From contig NZ_QLTK01000013.1 in NCBI RefSeq assembly GCF_003269035.1, positions 62,001 to 126,000 on the forward strand: a stretch of 64,000 bases of DNA. Reading direction: 5' to 3'. This DNA comes from Paraburkholderia bryophila (GTDB lineage: Bacteria; Pseudomonadota; Gammaproteobacteria; Burkholderiales; Burkholderiaceae). Under the pieces are notes generated by a model, which saw only the letters and a program-made list of their open reading frames with translations, did no database searches and had not been told where the DNA came from. The position numbers were made by a program, and so were the translations under genes. This document shows, piece after piece, positions 1 through 13,440 of this stretch. Within the stretch, counting starts at the first letter, position 1. Every line of letters starts with the position of its first letter.

Positions 1-452
1 TTCTGGTCGGTGAACCAGATGCGACTCACGCCAACCCCGAGATATGGGCGGAACGTGGCGGTCGGTGCGTTGAAGTAGTACTTGAACAGCAGAGTCGGGC
101 TCCACTGTTTAGCCTGGCCCAGCTTGCCGAATTGTTCGAGGCTGCCCGTGCCGTTCAGGTCGAAAGAAGGCGGGACGCCGATCACGAATTCGGTTGCGAT
201 GTGATCAGTGACGAAGTAGCCGGCGGTGAAGCCGAGAGTATCGGCGGAACCCAGCGATGCACCGGTGTTGGGTTCGGTAATGTTGGCGGGGCTGCCGCCA
301 AGACTTGTGATTCTCAACGGGTCGCTGCTCGATTGAGGCGCAAGATGGAACCAGCCTGTTGTGACGAAAAAGCTGCCGGCCGATTGCGCGTGCGCTGCCG
401 TTGACATACAGGCTAGCGCCGCGAGCCCCGTTACGGCCTGTTTTAATTTCAT
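1..452 (-). CDS. OmpW-family outer membrane protein (5' part only)
   Basis: The gene runs off the left edge of the window, so about 150 N-terminal residues are present. The start is fixed by an ATG at 452 behind a strong GGAGGAG ribosome site. The product opens with a signal peptide (MKLKQAVTGLAALACMSTAA, cleavage probably after AHA) and continues with beta-barrel features of OmpW/AlkL proteins: a TLGFTAGYFVTDHIATEFV segment, then TLLFKYYF and FRPYLGVGVSR. Such small eight-stranded barrels pass hydrophobic compounds across the outer membrane. The specific substrate cannot be read from the sequence. The gene points away from the neighbouring transposase-like gene. Confidence 0.88.
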   Translation of the reverse strand, partial: MKLKQAVTGLAALACMSTAAHAQSAGSFFVTTGWFHLAPQSSSDPLRITSLGGSPANITEPNTGASLGSADTLGFTAGYFVTDHIATEFVIGVPPSFDLNGTGSLEQFGKLGQAKQWSPTLLFKYYFNAPTATFRPYLGVGVSRIWFTDQ

Positions 453-639
453 ATGTGCTCCTCCAGAAAAGGCCCGCTCATTATGACTACAACGTTTGAA
501 ACAAACCATACGCGGCGGTTAGAGTTTTCTCCCTAAGCGCCGCGCGGTTTCTGGCTTAGCCGCGCCGCGCCGAACGTAGAGCGCATGCGGCTTTTCGGAC
601 CTTCGGGTATGTACCAACGCGACTATCGGATACTCCAGC

Positions 640-1347
640 ATGGCACGGCTTGCACGTCTCTATGTCCCTGACCAGCCGCAGCACGTCATCCTCCGCGGAC
701 TCGATCAGCAGCCCGCGTTCGTCGACGACCAGGACTACGAGCTTTTCATCGACTGTTTGAAAGCGGCTTCGCGCGACCATCACTTATCGATTCACGCTTA
801 TGCGTTGATGCCGGGCGCGGTGCAACTGCTCGTCACACCCACCGAGGAATCCAGCCTGCCGAAGGCGATGCAGGCCGTGGGGCGCCGCTACGTGGCGCAC
901 TTCAACCGACGTTACGCCCGTCGCGGCACGTTGTGGGAAGGACGCTACCGTGCCACGGTGATCGAAGGCGAGCGTTATTTTCTGCTGGCGAGCCGGGTCG
1001 TCGAAATGTGCCCGGTGCGGGCGCAACTGGTCAGCGCGCCGGAAGACTACCGCTGGTCGAGCTACCGTCATCATATCGGCCTGACGCTCGACAGCCTGAT
1101 TACCGACCACCCCTTGTACTGGTCGCTCGGCAATACGCCGTTCGAACGGCAGCGCGCGTATCGCGATCTGTGCGAGCAGCCGCTCGACGAACGCGAAGCC
1201 AGCCAACTCCAGCAGGCCACGCTGAAAGGCTGGGTGTTGGGCAGCGATTCCTATCGGGAATGGGCCGCGCGAGCTGCCAATCGGCGCGTGTCGCCGCTGC
1301 CGCGCGGCCGGCCGCGCAAGGTGCGCGAGACGCCCCAGCAGCAATAA
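640..1347 (+). CDS. RAYT-like (REP-associated tyrosine transposase family) protein, catalytic residues lost
   Basis: The 235-residue product has the Y1-transposase fold signature of the IS200/RAYT family: RLARLYVPDQPQHVILRG at the N-terminus, HAYALMP near residue 52, GTLWEGRYRATVI near 96 and the YFLLASR...PVRA block near 113-128. In active relatives MPNHVHLL carries the metal-binding HUH pair and RYIELNPVRA carries the nucleophilic Tyr. Here the first reads MPGAVQLL (A60 and Q62 instead of His) and the second RVVEMCPVRA (V120 instead of Tyr). Both parts of the active site are therefore gone while the frame stays intact. No terminal inverted repeats are seen. It is probably a domesticated DNA- or RNA-binding relative; the function is unknown. 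Confidence 0.85.
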   Translation: MARLARLYVPDQPQHVILRGLDQQPAFVDDQDYELFIDCLKAASRDHHLSIHAYALMPGAVQLLVTPTEESSLPKAMQAVGRRYVAHFNRRYARRGTLWEGRYRATVIEGERYFLLASRVVEMCPVRAQLVSAPEDYRWSSYRHHIGLTLDSLITDHPLYWSLGNTPFERQRAYRDLCEQPLDEREASQLQQATLKGWVLGSDSYREWAARAANRRVSPLPRGRPRKVRETPQQQ

Positions 1348-1376
1348 AAGCGTTTCGCGGCAAAGGGTTGTATCTG

Positions 1377-1405
1377 AACGGCATCTTCGTATGCCGTTTT
1401 CTTTT
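1377..1405 (+). terminator. Rho-independent terminator after the RAYT-like gene
   Basis: An 8-bp perfect stem (AACGGCAT / ATGCCGTT) with a 6-nt loop is followed by TTCTTTT. It lies 30 bases after the stop codon, in the correct orientation, and separates the RAYT-like gene from gltB. Confidence 0.7.
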
Positions 1406-1485
1406 GCACTATTTTGATATGGCACCAATAAAAATGCATCGCAATGCACCAACTTGATAATTGGGGATCGACCATCACGTTTTAT

Positions 1486-1515
1486 TTGCTATTCCTTTGA
1501 TTCGTCGCGTATATT
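1486..1515 (+). promoter_or_regulatory. Candidate gltB promoter
   Basis: TTGCTA and TATATT lie 18 bases apart, about 140 bases before the gltB start, in an AT-richer patch of the 304-base gap. This is the best sigma-70-like match in the gap, but it is only moderate and rests on sequence inspection alone. Confidence 0.35.
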
Positions 1516-1651
1516 CCGAATTCCGGCGCTTTTTGATACGCGTAGCATTTCAGCGTGTCCCGCTCAAAGCGCCGTCGCGGTTGCGGTTGCGAGCCGCGGC
1601 AATAGAAAAATGGTTTAACGGCCTGTCCGGCCCCCTACAGACGGTGTCCCC

Positions 1652-6355
<4,704 letters not shown>

Positions 6356-6381
6356 TCCGCCACACCGCCGCACCGCCGCTT

Positions 6382-6464
6382 CGCTGGCAGGTTGCCAGCG
6401 GGACGTCACCCTTAAGCCGTATCCGCCGCGCGCGGTCACCGTTCAACGGTGCCCCGCGGCGGAT
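6382..6464 (+). other. Two strong hairpins between gltB and gltD
   Basis: The first hairpin has an 8-bp perfect stem, CGCTGGCA (6382-6389) with TGCCAGCG (6393-6400), and a 3-base loop. The second is nested: a 10-bp outer stem, ATCCGCCGCG (6421-6430) with CGCGGCGGAT (6455-6464), encloses a 6-bp inner stem, CACCGT with ACGGTG. Neither is followed by a T-run, so intrinsic termination is unlikely. They fit an intercistronic element that protects or processes the transcript and sets the GltB:GltD ratio, which is inference. Confidence 0.7.
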
Positions 6465-6504
6465 GTAGATCACCCCACCTGATACAGATAGAGAAGAGAA
6501 CCAC

Positions 6505-7974
6505 ATGGGCAAGGCAACCGGTTTTCTCGAGTTCGAACGTCGCCACGAGACGTACGAAGCTCCGCTCACGCGTGTGAAGCACTACAAGGAATTCGTCGCC
6601 GCACTGAGCGACGACGAAGCAAAGATTCAAGGCGCGCGTTGCATGGACTGCGGCATTCCGTTCTGCAACAACGGCTGCCCGGTGAACAACATCATCCCGG
6701 ACTTCAACGACCTGGTGTTTCATCAGGACTGGAAGAACGCGATCGAAGTGCTGCACTCGACGAATAACTTCCCCGAGTTCACGGGCCGCATTTGCCCGGC
6801 GCCGTGCGAAGCGGCGTGCACGCTCGGCATCAACAACGACCCGGTCGGAATCAAGTCGATCGAACACGCGATCATCGACAAGGCCTGGGCCGAAGGCTGG
6901 GTCGCGCCGCTGCCGCCGAAGCACAAGACCGGCAAGAAGGTCGCCGTGGTCGGGTCCGGCCCCGCGGGTCTCGCTGTCGCGCAGCAACTGGCGCGCGCGG
7001 GGCACGATGTGACGGTGTTCGAAAAGAACGACCGGATCGGCGGTTTGCTGCGTTATGGCATTCCCGATTTCAAGCTGGAGAAGTGGCTGATCGATCGTCG
7101 CATGCGTCAGATGGAAGCCGAAGGCGTGACGTTCCGCGCCAACGTGTTCATCGGCCGCGCGGATTCGCTGCCGGATCACATCGGCAACACGGCGAAGGAA
7201 ACCGTCACGCCGGCCGAGCTGAAAGAACAGTTCGACGCCGTGGTGATTGCCGGCGGTTCGGAAACGCCGCGCGATCTGCCGGTGCCGGGCCGCGAGCTGG
7301 AAGGCATTCACTACGCGATGGAATTCCTGCCGCAACAGAACAAGGTCAATGCCGGCGACAAGGTCGCGAACCAGTTGCTCGCGAAGGCCAAGCATGTGGT
7401 CGTGATCGGCGGTGGCGATACGGGCTCGGATTGTGTGGGCACGTCGAATCGCCATGGCGCGAAGAGCGTCACGCAATTCGAGTTGCTGCCGCAGCCGCCG
7501 GAAGAAGAGAACAAGCCGCTCGTGTGGCCGTACTGGCCGATCAAGCTGCGCACGTCGTCGTCGCATGACGAAGGCTGCGAGCGCGATTGGGCGGTTGCGA
7601 CCAAGCGCCTCGAAGGCAAAAACGGCAAGGTCGAGAAGCTGATCGCGGCGCGCGTCGAATGGAAGGACGGCAAGATGCAGGAAGTGCCGAACTCGGAATT
7701 CGAAATGAAGGCGGATCTGGTGCTGCTCGCCATGGGCTTCACGCAGCCGCTGTCGCCGGTGCTCGAAGCGTTCGGCGTCGACAAGGACGCGCGCGGCAAC
7801 GTGCGCGCCGCGACCGAAGGCGACAAGGCGTATTACACGTCGGTGGACAAGGTGTTCACGGCGGGCGATATGCGGCGCGGCCAGTCGCTGGTGGTGTGGG
7901 CGATCCGCGAAGGCCGTCAATGCGCGCGTTCGGTGGACGCGTTCCTGATGGGGCATTCGGAACTGCCGCGTTAA
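6505..7974 (+). CDS. gltD: Glutamate synthase small subunit
   Basis: GltD (489 residues, normal length) takes electrons from NADPH through FAD and passes them through 4Fe-4S clusters to GltB. The N-terminal ferredoxin-like part shows C46-x2-C49-x4-C54-x3-C58 (CMDCGIPFCNNGC) and a second group, CPAPCEAAC. Two Rossmann motifs follow: GSGPAGLA for FAD and GGGDTGSD for NADPH. The C-terminus has the FAD-contacting FTAGDMRRGQSLVVWAI stretch. It sits downstream of gltB, with a purine-rich ribosome site (GAGAAGAG) before the ATG. Confidence 0.97.
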   Translation: MGKATGFLEFERRHETYEAPLTRVKHYKEFVAALSDDEAKIQGARCMDCGIPFCNNGCPVNNIIPDFNDLVFHQDWKNAIEVLHSTNNFPEFTGRICPAPCEAACTLGINNDPVGIKSIEHAIIDKAWAEGWVAPLPPKHKTGKKVAVVGSGPAGLAVAQQLARAGHDVTVFEKNDRIGGLLRYGIPDFKLEKWLIDRRMRQMEAEGVTFRANVFIGRADSLPDHIGNTAKETVTPAELKEQFDAVVIAGGSETPRDLPVPGRELEGIHYAMEFLPQQNKVNAGDKVANQLLAKAKHVVVIGGGDTGSDCVGTSNRHGAKSVTQFELLPQPPEEENKPLVWPYWPIKLRTSSSHDEGCERDWAVATKRLEGKNGKVEKLIAARVEWKDGKMQEVPNSEFEMKADLVLLAMGFTQPLSPVLEAFGVDKDARGNVRAATEGDKAYYTSVDKVFTAGDMRRGQSLVVWAIREGRQCARSVDAFLMGHSELPR

Positions 7975-8082
7975 ACGTCTCCGGCCGGTTTGCGCTGCCG
8001 CGTCGTACGGCGGTGAAAACCGGCTACTGCTTGCAGGACGAGGTGGAGACGACAAGGCTGGATTTTCAAGCCGTGAAAAAAC

Positions 8083-8118
8083 AAAGCCGGGCACCTGAGA
8101 GGGTGACCCGGCTTTTTA
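8083..8118. terminator. Bidirectional terminator between gltD and dadA
   Basis: A 9-bp stem (AAAGCCGGG / CCCGGCTTT) is flanked by a T-run on the right and an A-run (GAAAAAACA) on the left. It can therefore end both the gltBD transcript and the leftward MFS-dadA transcript. It lies between two convergent stop codons at 7974 and 8141. Confidence 0.85.
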
Positions 8119-8140
8119 CTTCGTTGCCGACCGCGCGTGG

Positions 8141-9406
8141 TTATCCGCGATACCGCGCCAACGTTAGCCCCTCCAGATCGATCTCCGGCTCACGCTGCGT
8201 CATCAGATCCGCGACCACACGGCCCGACCCCATCGACATTGCCCAACCCGTCGAGCCGTGTCCGAGGTTCAGCCACAGATTGTCCACGCCGCACGCGCCG
8301 AGTAGCGGCGCGCCGTCGGGTGTCATCGGCCGGCGGCCTACCCAGAAGTGCGCGGAGGTTGGATTCGCGGCGTGCGGGAACCAGTCCTTGAGGACTTTCA
8401 TCAGCGTCTGCAACGCCTGCTCGCGCAACGTGGTCCGCCCGTTGCCGAGTTCCGCCGTGCCGGCGACGCGCAGGTTATTGCCGAAGCGCGTGATCGCCGT
8501 TTTCAGCGACTCGTCCATCAGCGCGGCGCGCGGAGCCTTTTCTTCGTCGGTGATGGGCAAGGTCGCCGAATAGCCTTTCACCGGATAAAGCGGCACCTTT
8601 ACGCCGAGCGGCGCGAGCAACGCCGCGCTGTCGACACCCAACGCCACGACCACCGCATCGGCCGGCATGGTCTCAACGCCGCGATTGCTTTCCACACGCA
8701 CGCCGCGCACCGCACCGCCTTGCACATCGAGCGACTTGATCGTCGTGTCGAAACGAAACTGCACGCCATTACGCTCGCACACCGCGCGCAGTTCTCGAGT
8801 GAAACGGGCGCAGTCGCCGGCTTCGTCGTCGGGCAGGTAGAGACCCGACAGCGGCGCCTCGCGCGCCCAGCGCAGCCCCGGTTCGATCTCGACGCATTGC
8901 TCCGCGCTGACTTGCCGATGCGCAATGCCCGCGTCGCGCAACACGGTCAGCGCCGGTTGCGCGAGCTCCACGTCGTACTCGCTGCGAAACAACTGCAGAT
9001 AGCCCTGGCTACGCCCGTAATCGAACGGATGGCTCCGGCGGAATTCGTGCAGACAGTCGCGGCTGTAATAAGCGATCCGCTGCATCCGCTGTTTGTTGAC
9101 GCGAAAGCGTTCGAGATCGCACTCCCGCAACCAGCGCGCGATCCAGCGCCACTGCGCCGGGTCGAGGGTCGGACGGAAGATCAGCGGCGAAGCCGGCTTG
9201 AACAGGTACTTGAGGATCTTGGTCGGCATGCCGGGCGCGGCCCACGGCGTCACGTAACCCGGCGCGATCACGCCGGCGTTGCCGAAACTGGTGGAAAGCG
9301 CAACGTCGGGTTCGCGCTCGATCAGCGTGACGTCGCAGCCCTGCTGGCGCAGGTAAAAAGCGGTGGCGACGCCAATCACGCCGCCGCCCAGAACTATCGT
9401 TTTCAT
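8141..9406 (-). CDS. dadA: D-amino acid dehydrogenase (DadA-type)
   Basis: The product (421 residues) oxidatively deaminates D-amino acids with FAD and feeds electrons to the respiratory chain. The N-terminus is the FAD-binding GGGVIGVATAFYL, followed by ERE and the STSFGNAGVIAPGYVTPWAAPG segment typical of DadA. The C-terminal GHGSTGWAMSMGSGRVVADL also fits. The reading frame stays open far upstream through the MFS gene, but the ATG at 9406 places the dinucleotide motif at residue 7 as expected. The start is 17 bases behind the MFS gene stop, suggesting cotranscription. No alanine racemase (dadX) is adjacent. Confidence 0.92.
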   Translation of the reverse strand: MKTIVLGGGVIGVATAFYLRQQGCDVTLIEREPDVALSTSFGNAGVIAPGYVTPWAAPGMPTKILKYLFKPASPLIFRPTLDPAQWRWIARWLRECDLERFRVNKQRMQRIAYYSRDCLHEFRRSHPFDYGRSQGYLQLFRSEYDVELAQPALTVLRDAGIAHRQVSAEQCVEIEPGLRWAREAPLSGLYLPDDEAGDCARFTRELRAVCERNGVQFRFDTTIKSLDVQGGAVRGVRVESNRGVETMPADAVVVALGVDSAALLAPLGVKVPLYPVKGYSATLPITDEEKAPRAALMDESLKTAITRFGNNLRVAGTAELGNGRTTLREQALQTLMKVLKDWFPHAANPTSAHFWVGRRPMTPDGAPLLGACGVDNLWLNLGHGSTGWAMSMGSGRVVADLMTQREPEIDLEGLTLARYRG

Positions 9407-9423
9407 GAATGTGTGCAGCGTGG

Positions 9424-10683
9424 TCAGGCGGCGGGGCTGGCCGCGCCGAGTACTTTGCCCTTGGTTTCCGGCAGACAGAGCGCCGCGACGATCACCAGCA
9501 GATAGCCGGAACCGGCCACGATGCCCATTGCCTTCACCAGCGTCATGGTTTGCGACAGTGTACCGACGAGTATCGGAAAGAACGAGCCGAGTCCGCGCCC
9601 CAGGTTGTAGCAGAAGCCTTGCCCCGATCCGCGTATCGCATTCGGATAAAGCTCCGACAGATACGCCCCCACGCCCGCGAAAATCCCCTGCACCACAATG
9701 CCGAGCGGAAACCCCAGCGCGAGCATCATGCCGTCGGTGATCGGCAGCATGGTGTAGGCCATGCCGAGCACGAACGAGCCGATCGCGAACAGCACGAACG
9801 ATGCGCGCCGGCCGATCTTGTCGCAAAGAATCGCGCCGACGATATATCCGGTGAACGAACCGACGATCAGAACGATCAGATAACCACTGGTGTTGAACAC
9901 CGAAAGATGGCGCACGGTTTTCAGATAGGTCGGCAGCCACGTGGTGATCGCGTAATAACCGCCGAGCATGCCGGTGCACAACACGCTGCCGAGCAAGGTG
10001 GTTTTGAGATGCGACGCCGAGAAGATCTGCAGGAAGTGCGAGGTATCGAAGCCGTGGTCGCGGGCGCGGCGCGTTTCCAGATAGATCTCCGGATCGCTCA
10101 CGTTGCGGCGAATGTAGAGGATCCACGCCGCGGGCAGCAGGCCGATCCAGAAGCACGCGCGCCACGCAACCTGCTCGGGAAGCAGCGCGAAGAATGCCCA
10201 GTAGATGATCGCCGCGGCCGCCCAGCCGAACGACCAACTGCTTTGCACGGTGCCGACGGCTTTGGCGCGATGCTGTGGCGAGCGGATGGTCTCGGCCATC
10301 ATGATCGTCACGACCGACCATTCACCGCCGAAGCCGATGCCTTGCAGCGTGCGCGTGGTGAGCAGTTGCCAGAACGAATGCGTGAAGCCGGACAGGAAGG
10401 TGAATAGCGCGAAGGTGGCAATCGTCCACTGGAGCACGCGGATGCGGCCGTAGCGGTCGGCGAGAATGCCGGCCAGCCAGCCGCCTATCGCCGACGAGAT
10501 CAACGAACTGGTGGCGATCATGCCGGCTTCGCTTTTGGTCATGCCCCATGTCGCGATCAAGGTCGGAATGAGGAACGAGTAGATCATGAAGTCGAAGGCA
10601 TCGACTGCGTAGCCGCCGAACCCGGCGTAAAGCGTGCGGCGCTCGCGCTGGGTCAATTCGGTGAACCATTGGAGAGAAGGCAT
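9424..10683 (-). CDS. MFS transporter, metabolite:H+ symporter type
   Basis: This is a 419-residue inner-membrane carrier with about 12 hydrophobic segments. The motif-A loop reads LADRYGRIRV after TM2, with a related CDKIGRRAS after TM8. The N-terminus (GGYAVDAFDFMIYSFLIPTL) has the acidic D-x-x-D/YDF pattern of the sialate and aromatic-acid symporter branch. A GFGGEWSV motif lies in TM4-5. It is the promoter-proximal gene of a probable two-gene unit with dadA, so a D-amino acid or related carboxylate is a reasonable but unproven substrate. Confidence 0.88.
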   Translation of the reverse strand: MPSLQWFTELTQRERRTLYAGFGGYAVDAFDFMIYSFLIPTLIATWGMTKSEAGMIATSSLISSAIGGWLAGILADRYGRIRVLQWTIATFALFTFLSGFTHSFWQLLTTRTLQGIGFGGEWSVVTIMMAETIRSPQHRAKAVGTVQSSWSFGWAAAAIIYWAFFALLPEQVAWRACFWIGLLPAAWILYIRRNVSDPEIYLETRRARDHGFDTSHFLQIFSASHLKTTLLGSVLCTGMLGGYYAITTWLPTYLKTVRHLSVFNTSGYLIVLIVGSFTGYIVGAILCDKIGRRASFVLFAIGSFVLGMAYTMLPITDGMMLALGFPLGIVVQGIFAGVGAYLSELYPNAIRGSGQGFCYNLGRGLGSFFPILVGTLSQTMTLVKAMGIVAGSGYLLVIVAALCLPETKGKVLGAASPAA

Positions 10684-11103
10684 GTTTTGTTATGGTCTCC
10701 AGGTCTTTTGGCCTGCCGGCGGCTGGAAAAAGGGGTGTTCGTATTCTACGGGGATGAGGCGTCCCGGGGCCAGTTGTGGTCAAAAATGGCGTTTCGGCGT
10801 AACAATCGATAAGAGACGCAACATTCGGGAAATCGCTGTAGGTAGCGACTCGCGGCGCATCCACGGCGCTCGACCCGCCGCAAGCACGCCGGCGCCAACC
10901 TCTCGTTTCCTTACCAACTACTACTCTGTAACGCAAAAGTTATTGTCGGCCGGTAAACTGCGCCGGCAGTGCCCATGCTGCGAACCACCCTCTCACGTCC
11001 GCGCCAGCCACGCCTAATGCCCGCCACCGCAAAAATCTGCTCGCCACTGCGCCGCTTCGCGAGCACGAGCTTGTCGCGAGCGAATGGGGCTGGCCCGAGA
11101 ACG

Positions 11104-11982
11104 GTGTCCGATGTGGATTGTGCGTCGCGCCGGACCTTCCTCAAGGGCTCGGCCAGCGTGCTGCTGATGTCCGGCTTGAGCGCCTCGCTGCTGTCCGCCT
11201 GCGGCGGCGGCAATCTCGACGCCGATCAGCCGCCCACGCCGCGCCTCACCTCGGTCGCCAATTTCCGCGACCTCGCGGGCGCTGCCGCCGGCTATCCGAC
11301 CGTCGACGGCAAACAGATGCGCCGTGGCGCGTTCTATCGCGCGAACGTGCTGACGCTCAGCAGCGCCGACGCTGCCACGATCGACAAGCTCGGCATCGCC
11401 ACGGTCTACGACCTGCGCACGCCGGGCGAGATCGCGCGCACCGCCGACATCCTGCCGGGCGGCGCGATCGTGCAGACGTTCAATGTGCTCGGCACCAACG
11501 ACTTCGTCGCTCCCGCTTTCGATTCCGCCGGCGCCGCGACCGCGTTCATGGAAGCGCAGGCGCGTGCGTATGTCACCGGCCCGGCGCAGCGCGCCAGTTT
11601 CGGCGCACTGCTGACGCATCTGGCCGATGGGGCCGGCGCGCAGTTATTTCATTCGAGTGCGGGCAAGGATCGCACCGGCTGGGTCGCGGCACTGCTGCTG
11701 AGCATCGCCAATGTGCCGCTCGACGTCATCACGCAAGACTATCTGCTGAGCAACGTGTATCTGGCGCCGTCGATCCAGACGCAGATCGAGACGCTGCGTG
11801 CGCAGGACGGCGACGCGGTCGCCACGGTCGAAACGCCGTTTCTGAATGTTCAGGAGAGTTATCTGCAGGCGGGCTTCGATCAGGTGCAAGCGAACTACGG
11901 CACGATGACGAACTATCTGACGCAAGGCTTGGGGCTCGCTCAGTCGACGATCGATAGGCTGCACAGCCGGCTCATAACCTGA
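11104..11982 (+). CDS. Tat-exported lipoprotein, tyrosine-phosphatase family, catalytic Cys replaced by Ser
   Basis: The product belongs to the Y_phosphatase3 family of dual-specificity-like phosphatases. The start chosen is a GTG at 11104, because it puts a Tat motif (SRRTFLKG) about eight residues in, followed by a hydrophobic stretch and the lipobox LLSAC. In-frame ATGs at 10969 and 11017 are alternatives that would leave an unusually long n-region. The phosphatase domain starts at SVANFRDLAG and has VYDLRTPGE. The P-loop reads HSSAGKDRTG where the family has HCxAGKDRTG, so the nucleophilic Cys is Ser (codon TCG at 11653-11655), while the Asp and Arg of the loop remain. A phosphate-binding or scaffold role is possible. 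Confidence 0.82.
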   Translation: MSDVDCASRRTFLKGSASVLLMSGLSASLLSACGGGNLDADQPPTPRLTSVANFRDLAGAAAGYPTVDGKQMRRGAFYRANVLTLSSADAATIDKLGIATVYDLRTPGEIARTADILPGGAIVQTFNVLGTNDFVAPAFDSAGAATAFMEAQARAYVTGPAQRASFGALLTHLADGAGAQLFHSSAGKDRTGWVAALLLSIANVPLDVITQDYLLSNVYLAPSIQTQIETLRAQDGDAVATVETPFLNVQESYLQAGFDQVQANYGTMTNYLTQGLGLAQSTIDRLHSRLIT

Positions 11983-12029
11983 ACGTGGAGCGGTGAGCAG
12001 CGCGGCGTGACACGCGCCATGCGACACGC

Positions 12030-12060
12030 AAAAAAAGTCCGCCCCGATAAGCGGGCGGAC
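12030..12060 (-). terminator. Terminator for the sensor-kinase operon
   Basis: Read on the minus strand, an 8-bp GTCCGCCC/GGGCGGAC stem is followed by TTTTTTT. It lies 110 bases beyond the stop of the histidine kinase gene and ends the leftward two-component operon. Confidence 0.75.
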
Positions 12061-12168
12061 GGAGAAAGGGCGGCATCGAGGTTGCCGGGGCTGACTATAA
12101 GGCCGCTACCCATGCAGCAGACCCTCCAGTAAGGCCGCGTAAGCGCACACGCCGGCTTCCCCTCTCCG

Positions 12169-13440
12169 TCACGTTAAAGCCGCCGTCACCGGCAGCTCGA
12201 TTCGCACTTCCAACCCGCCTTGCGCGTGATTGCGCACGTGGCAGCGTCCGCCGCGATCATGCGCGAGCCGCGCCACGATCGCGAGACCGAGGCCGCAATG
12301 ACCTTCGCCGCCCCGCGCGGCGTCGAGCCGCACGAAGGGTTTCATCGCGGCGGCAATGCGGTCGTCCGGAATGCCGGGCCCGTGGTCACGCACGCTGATG
12401 ACCCAGTGTCCGTCGCTGCGCGCGGTCGCGATATCCACCGGCGGCGAGCCGTGTTCGAGCGCGTTATCCACCAGGTTCGTGACCAGCCGGTCGAGCAGCG
12501 TGCGCGGTAATTTGAAGGCCGGGCCCGCGCGCAGGTCGAGCGTGAATAATGGCGTTTCGGTGCTGTCGCCGGCGAAAAACTGTTCCTGTAAAAAATCTTC
12601 GACTTCGACTGGCGGCCCGGCGTCGGCGGACTGGCCGGCGAATTCAAGGAACTGCTGAACGATGTTGGTGAGCGAGTCCACGTCGCGGATCAGGCCGGCG
12701 CGCTCGCTTTCCGCGACCAGCACGCTGGCGCGCAATTTGAGGCGCGTGAGCGGCGCTTTCAGGTCATGCGCCACGCCGGCCAGCATCACGGCCTGGTCGT
12801 CGCCGGCTTCGTTCAGACGCCGCATCATGTCGTTGAACGAACCGATCAGATCGCGCAGTTCGCGCGGGCCTTGCACGGTGACGGGCTCAGGCCGGCCGCC
12901 CGAGCCGAATTCGCGAGCGGCGCCGGCCACCCGCGACAACGGCCGCTGCATCTGCCACACCGCGAGCAGCGACAGGATCAGCGCGCCCGCCAGCATCGAG
13001 ACGGCTTCGATCAGAAAGCGCGGGCGCGGCGGCACGTCGACCGGCACCACCACCCAGTTCGATTTGCCGGGGAAGAGTACCCACAGTTGCGGCGGCCGTA
13101 AATCGTCGACGGCGATGCGGGTGCCGGGCGGCAGGTTGTCGTGCAGTTGCCGGCTCAATTCGGTCAGCGGATGCCGGGTCGGCTCGCTCAGATGCACGCT
13201 CGCCGGCATGTTCCAGGTCGGCACCAGATGCACGCGCATGGCGGGCGCGAGCGCGGCCCCCTTCATCGGCTCGCCGTTGACGGCTTGCAGCACCAGCAGA
13301 ATGCCGCGCGCGAAACCGTCGATTTCATGACGCGGCGGCTGCATGACGATCAGCACGAACCAGCCGGCCTGAATCGCGAGCAACACCGCCGTCGAGAGCA
13401 ACGCCATCCTGCCGAACAGCGTGTTCAGCGGGTTTCTCAT
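12169..13440 (-). CDS. Sensor histidine kinase, EnvZ-like
   Basis: This 423-residue membrane kinase has TM1 at about residues 11-33, a roughly 110-residue periplasmic sensor region, TM2 at about 144-163, a HAMP linker, and a HisKA box with H225 in GVAHDLKAPLTR. The ATPase domain has an N-box (NLVDNALEHGS), a G1 box (VRDHGPGIPD) and a G2 box (GHCGLGLAIV). Its start overlaps the regulator stop by four bases, so the two are translationally coupled and almost surely a cognate pair. The layout resembles OmpR/EnvZ, but the stimulus is unknown. Confidence 0.93.
   Translation of the reverse strand: MRNPLNTLFGRMALLSTAVLLAIQAGWFVLIVMQPPRHEIDGFARGILLVLQAVNGEPMKGAALAPAMRVHLVPTWNMPASVHLSEPTRHPLTELSRQLHDNLPPGTRIAVDDLRPPQLWVLFPGKSNWVVVPVDVPPRPRFLIEAVSMLAGALILSLLAVWQMQRPLSRVAGAAREFGSGGRPEPVTVQGPRELRDLIGSFNDMMRRLNEAGDDQAVMLAGVAHDLKAPLTRLKLRASVLVAESERAGLIRDVDSLTNIVQQFLEFAGQSADAGPPVEVEDFLQEQFFAGDSTETPLFTLDLRAGPAFKLPRTLLDRLVTNLVDNALEHGSPPVDIATARSDGHWVISVRDHGPGIPDDRIAAAMKPFVRLDAARGGEGHCGLGLAIVARLAHDRGGRCHVRNHAQGGLEVRIELPVTAALT

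Noticed and set aside
132..404. 90-codon frame on the plus strand at the left edge
   Set aside because: It is antisense to the OmpW-type gene, whose signal peptide and ribosome site are clear.
9407..10321. Upstream extension of the dadA frame to 726 codons
   Set aside because: The extra part lies inside the MFS gene in another frame; the FAD-binding N-terminus of DadA starts properly at 9406.
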